Below, in pieces: positions 59,061-64,000 of a stretch of DNA of 64,000 nucleotides. Under the pieces are notes generated by a model. That model worked only from the letters and a program-made list of their open reading frames with translations, was not told the DNA's origin and ran no database searches. The DNA comes from Bryoerythrophyllum caledonicum (Eukaryota > Streptophyta > Bryopsida > Pottiales > Pottiaceae), in contig OZ020525.1 in assembly GCA_963971425.1 (NCBI GenBank), forward strand, positions 17,118,187-17,182,186, read 5' to 3'. The stretch's first letter is position 1, and every line of letters starts with the position of its first letter. The translations under genes were made by a program, and so were the position numbers.

Positions 59061-60831
59061 TCTGGTCCTTCAGTTGCTACTGGTCTACTGTGGCACTTGG
59101 ATTCAACTTGCTCTTGCCGCGTGGTTCAGCTGCGCTTGTGTTGATAGCAACTGATGATTCATCTACGTCTGATTCATCCGGTGTTGATGCCTGAGGACTA
59201 GGGGGAATGCTATTCTGTGAGCAGTGAGCGGTGAGCTGTGAGCAGTGAGCGGTGAGCTTTGAGCGGAGAGTAGAAAAAAAAATAAAAAATTGCAGTAAGT
59301 TGTTCCGATTTATAAAAAAATTAGCGATTCATGAGTAATAGGAGTGCCTATGACCGTGAATGACTAGGGAAAAATAGAACTTATAAATAGAGGTTTAATT
59401 TAAGTATAAAAGTAATGAACTTGGTTTTAGGATTTAAGAAGTTACCCTATGACCGTAGACCAAGATTACTAGGGTATAAGTAAAACAACGCAAGTAATTA
59501 GAAAAATTTGCCCTGTATGTTTAAAGAAATGAAATGGATAACCGAGGAAATTTGGCAATAGTAGAGGCCTATATCCGTGTGAATTTGAGAGTGGAACAAC
59601 CAGTATATTTATGAACGATATGTATTAGTGAAGTGAGTATGTATGGGGTATGGGAGTGGTCTAGCCTCCGTAGACAATTTGCACTAATATCCATGAAAGC
59701 AATATGAATTGGCTTGTTCATGCATATGTTTAATTGTATGACTCTTTAACCCCTAAAAGACCACGACCACTTTCGCTCTAAAACCAGTCCAAAACTGTCA
59801 CTACCAAAAAGAGACATGAAAATCACATTCTAAAGTGAATTTTGGATTTTCAACCGTAAGATCTTAAAATAGACTTCTATATAAACATGCCATTCAATTT
59901 TGGTTGCAATCCACCGCACGGATTGACCGATATTAGTGTTTGAAGTCAAAACAATGGTTCATTTTCTTCCCTGCGTTGATTAGATCAGCAAACTTTGACT
60001 TCACTTTGTATCCAATTTTTGCATTCTAAGAGGTCTAAATCTTTTACCATTGTCTTAAGCATGATGTTATTTCCCAGCTGACCAATTTTTAGAGGTAAAA
60101 AAGGGGTGTAGCATATTCAAAACAAGTGTGCAAGGAGTGGAGGTCCAAAAATTGCCATTTCACGTTTTATTTTTTTGTGAACTACGTATGTATTTGAATG
60201 ATAATCCAAACGGCCAATAAGAAGGTTTTCACCACATATTGTTGTTGAAAAAATAAAAAGTGAAAAATATGAAGATCTCTAGGTTTTATGTAGAAAAGAT
60301 GAATGTTTTTTCCCCCGTTGACGTATAATGTGTGAAAATGTTTGACTTGGAATTAAATGCCTTTTTACACTAAAGACAAGTTTTTTTTTTGATAATTTAG
60401 GAAGATGGAAATATTCTTTATATGTGTGAAAAATCTCATTGTCAATAGAAACTTTTGTCAAAAAGTTTGGAGGTGCCCGGAGTCCCCACTTTTGGCTTTA
60501 AGTGGTACTAACTTTCAAACCATAAATCCAAAAAATAAAATAAAAATATGTCCACAAAGCTCTTATCAGAGGCTATCTTGTATAAAATTTTCAAATAAAA
60601 AAGATTTTTTTTCGAATTGTAGGTACATGCCCGAAATCCAATTTGACCCCGGGGGGACGTTTGGTCCTTAGGGGTTAATTATATTTAAAAATCCTAGCAA
60701 ATATAACACAGGGAACGGCAAAAAATATTTCATTAACAAATAAGCTTGAAGATGATGTTGAGCTCAATTGTAGTCGGATTTATCAAAATAAAACACAATT
60801 GAACTTGAATTTAGAAATAAAACAAAGATAA
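59061..60831. other. no gene seen
   Basis: 59,219-59,271 is a short GTGAGCRGTGAGC tandem repeat beside the copia 5' end. The rest is AT-rich with no supported frame. Confidence 0.45.
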
Positions 60832-63800
60832 CTACTCCATGTCATCTGAACTATCCTCGCTATGAAAGCCTTTGTGTACCTCAACATCTAGGTATTTCGA
60901 AACACCCTCATGATAATTACGGTGGTGACATCGAGGTCGTGGAGATCTTACCCTGGACATCATTGCCGCCGCTGTTTCAACGTAAACTGGAAGAGTGAAT
61001 GTATGCGGTGGAGATAGCGGTAAGGGCCGCAACATAAAAGGAATACGAGAAGTTTGCTCAACTCTGCAAAAGTAAGAGAAAATGAATGAAATGTCTATAC
61101 TTCAAACAAGGCACATATTTATGTTGATTGAGAAAATAACATATTTAATCCTAAAACTTACTCACATAAAGGAATGCGGTTGCTCTTCTGTTTCTTCTGA
61201 GGCGCTTCTCCTGGCATACGTCGGACAACTTTTCGCTTTGGCAATATTGGGATGGTGGGTGACTTGGGAATGAGTGGTGCCAGGAGATTTTGAAAAATCT
61301 TTGAGTCTTCTTCAAAAGCCAGTATGTGTCGACCAAGTGACTGACAAGCGCGAATGGCGGGTCCTATTAAAGAGAGAGCAATGGAAAATGATGCTTTAGT
61401 CCTTATTGAAGAAGAAAATAGTAAATGAAAGTTTAAATATATGTGGAAGAAATGCTCACCGGTGGAGGCATTCCAATCAACAATGTCCTCAATTGAAGTC
61501 AACGATTCAATCATTGACTTCAAGAAATCATCGGATTTCTCCCGAGGGCCCCGCCAAGGTGATTCTCCACGCAAATGCTGAGTTGAAGCATTTACCGGAT
61601 TGAATAATATGTCCAGCTCCCCCAATGGAGCGCTAACACGGAATCCCGAGACATCAATAGTATCTCGTACAAATAATTGGATACAAAAGCGCGTGCCCTG
61701 AAGCAAAGTACAATTATGTTTAGTGTAAATCTCCCAAAAATTCATGATATTGATTGCCAATACATCAACAATAGCAAATAAAAATTATATAATTAAAATA
61801 TATAATTACCGTGGCAGAAGGATCTCGAGGTAAAGCAAGAGGGAGCTCATTTAAAGCCCACCAATCGTTCAGTAACTTCAAATCGTATGTTACTGCACAT
61901 TCTTCAATCTCCAATTGCAAATCTCGGTCGTTGGCTGAAACAGAAGCAAAGCTGCATTGTCATGAAGATAGTTGTCAGCAAACTCAAAAATGGTATCAAT
62001 GTACTTCTCCGGCCGAACATTCCACGGAGGAATGGCCGGATGAGGAACAAAGATCCCTGGAATGGGCAAATTTCTCTGGAATGTTGGCAATTATAAGATC
62101 CAATCGAGAGTGCTTGTAAGTTTCACTTGAAACTTGCCGTGATCGATCTGTTCCAACCTGAAAAGCAATTAAAGTAAGAAATTGGAAACAATGTTTTACA
62201 TAAATTTCAACAAACAAAAGTGATAAAATCAAATCATACCTTTGATATGAATTCATGAAGACGAGCCCAAGGCTGTGGTGGACCACCGGGCTGAGAAAGA
62301 GACTGCATGAGCAAAAATAGAGAGCAATTCAGAATTAAAGACTCTGAAGAGACAATCTGAATTGGTGCAACGGATGACTCTGATTGTTGAAATTGACGTT
62401 GTTTGCGTTGGTGAACCTCCATACGTGTAACTTCAATAAGACTGGATCCTGCAGCTTGAGAAGATGCCATGACCAGCGATCAATTCCAAGCAAGTTCATT
62501 ATCTCTGGTCACATCTGTTTGGTTTGGTAGCACAGAAACATTAACAGTTGCCCTTGATGCAAGGGCAGTAGCTACAGCCTCCTCAATCTCAGCCTTCTTA
62601 GCCGCCTCCGCCTTCTGAGCCACTTCAATCTCCAACTTTGCCTTCTCAGCCTTGGTCAAGCGCTTCTTTTTGTTCGAAGTTTCATCTTGGACAACTACTG
62701 GCGGCACAGATGACTCCTCGTGTTCTAAATCCTCGCCCTCAGGATTAGTTGAAACATTGGGGGATGTAGAACCACAAAGACTACTGTAAAGCTCCAACTC
62801 CTCGTCTTGAATGAAATTAGAGCTACATTCAAGGTACCATCCACCACCCTTTAGAAGAGGGACAGAGTATTTCTCCTGCTGAATATTTGTGAAAATACAT
62901 AGATCCGAAAAAGATTGAATCCATGGAGATAGGAAAGCAGGGCATGAGACAACTCCAAGCGCATTTTTAGGCATCAATTCCCTGATAATGTACCTAAATG
63001 AACACAAAGCAACGTGATAAGAAATGAGTGAATGAATTTGAAATGTTTAAAGAGGCACAAAGTGGAGAAATTAAATGAAAAATACCTGTAGAATAGACGC
63101 TTGATGAGAAGGTCATCTTCCAGTAAACCATTGAAGTTTGATTCCTTCAGAAATGGTGGCTTAATACTTAGATGGACAATATGCATGAATGCCTTCTCCC
63201 ACAAGATCATACGCCATTTCTCAATATAGTCCGACGGACGCATAATCCCCGGAGAGGCGTTCCAGTCCACAGTCAATGCGCCCGACTTACAAAGATTCTC
63301 GAATTCAGAAATGAAGCTATCTTCAAGCTGAATATTGTAAACAAATATTAGGAAACAATAAAAAAAAATATGATAAGAAAATAACAACAAATGAATAATT
63401 GAATCACCTGTGCCCAAAATGATGCACGATTCAGGAATAAGTCAAGTGTGGTGTCTTTGAAACGTGCACTTGGAAATCGATAGGAAGATTGAATAAAAGC
63501 TGGAGAATTCCACTGATGCAACCACCTTGCTTTGAAAAGTGGCCCAACAATAGGGGTTGTAACCTTCTGCAACCTCTCGATAGTCATTTCAGTTGTTTTG
63601 AATTGACTGAAATGATTGTTGATCTACAAGAAGAAAATTCTAATGAATATGATGAAAAATAATCAACAAAAGAATTATCAAATTGTCTAAACAATCATTG
63701 AAAACAAAGTAAGATAATAAGGGAAAAAATACCTCTTCAAAAAATCCTTCGCCGTGCTTTGGATTTGCAACAGAAAGATATTTGTGAAAATCTTTGTTTT

Positions 63801-63930
63801 TAATGGATTTCACCATCGATTCTTCAGCAACATTCATAACTCTCCACACACCTTCTGCCGTTCTCTCCTCTGCAGGCGTGGTTCTTTCGTATTCGATGGC
63901 GGCTTCGTCAGCAACTCGAGCGAGGTCTTG
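60832..63930 (-). pseudogene. eight-exon gene with DNA-methyltransferase-like C-terminal half (5' end off window)
   Basis: Exons on minus: 63930-63733, 63623-63418, 63327-63086, 62993-62240, 62157-61810, 61697-61460, 61363-61162 and 61063-60832, with GT-AG borders and consistent phases where tested. The N-terminal exons are unassigned (LTVDWNASPGIMRPSDYIEK). Exon 4 holds a Lys/Ala/Glu coiled coil (TKAEKAKLEIEVAQKAEAAK). Exon 5 has LDLIIANIPEKF, in the place of motif IV, and PPWNVRPEKY. Exons 6-7 give WRGPREKSDDFLKSMIESLT, then EDIVDWNASTGPAIRACQSL and GRHILAFEEDSKIF, the tail of a beta-class amino-methyltransferase with motif I variant NASTG. TGA at 62,480 (Arg CGA expected) and two frameshifts in exon 5 suggest decay. 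Ends in TAG at 60,832. Confidence 0.6.
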
Positions 63931-64000
63931 CTGCAATAAACAATATTGTTTGAGACATATAAATTTGATATTTTCATAGTGTTATTTATTCTTTAAACAA

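Overview
The window looks like gene-poor, repeat-rich nuclear DNA of a streptophyte (land plant or close algal relative). The signs are a plant-type DRP2 dynamin with GT-AG introns (20.1-23.7 kb), Arabidopsis-type telomere-like repeats (CCCTAAA, near 5.6, 10.4 and 37.8 kb), and Ty1/copia, Ty3/gypsy, MULE-like and SINE-like insertions. I cannot name the species. Almost every protein-coding segment belongs to, or has been broken by, a mobile element.

Layout. 0-4 kb: AT-rich, short repeats only. 4.0-11.4 kb: a candidate 7.4-kb DNA transposon with a large zinc-finger transposase-like gene (minus strand, two frameshifts and one TAG) and a second 170-residue gene, each preceded by a purine-rich minisatellite. 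12.9-16.2 kb: decayed Ty3/gypsy. 18.0-18.5 kb: SINE-like element with a 12-bp target duplication. 20.1-24.8 kb: GTPase half of a DRP2 dynamin, cut off abruptly and followed by a gag-like ORF. 26.3-27.5 and 46.0-46.4 kb: two halves of one MULE-type transposase gene. 27.5-46.0 kb: an 18,475-bp element inserted into that gene. 47-54 kb: tandem repeats, a TIR-element fragment, a non-LTR retrotransposon 3' end and AT-rich DNA. 54.8-55.0 kb: small RNase H1-type hybrid-binding-domain protein. 55.0-59.1 kb: decayed Ty1/copia carrying a 237-bp MITE. 60.8-63.9 kb: eight-exon gene with a DNA-methyltransferase-like C-terminal half, running off the right edge.

The highlight is the 27,484-45,958 element. 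It has 26-bp terminal inverted repeats (one mismatch) and a 4-bp ATTG target duplication, and removing it with one ATTG copy rejoins the MULE reading frame exactly. Inside are 25 copies (15 perfect) of the 14-bp palindrome CCGGAGATCTCCGG. On the minus strand lies a six-exon gene whose intron phases all agree and which fuses a ParB-like domain, a methyltransferase-like fold and a HAD/FCP1-like phosphatase domain. On the plus strand lies a DUF7869-like putative transposase. A ParB-like protein together with repeated palindromes recalls bacterial ParB-parS partition systems and phage ParB-methyltransferase fusions; that link is inference. The long frames are interrupted only by TAG (seven times) and TAA (once), never TGA and never by a frameshift, whereas other relics in the window often carry TGA where an Arg codon would fit.
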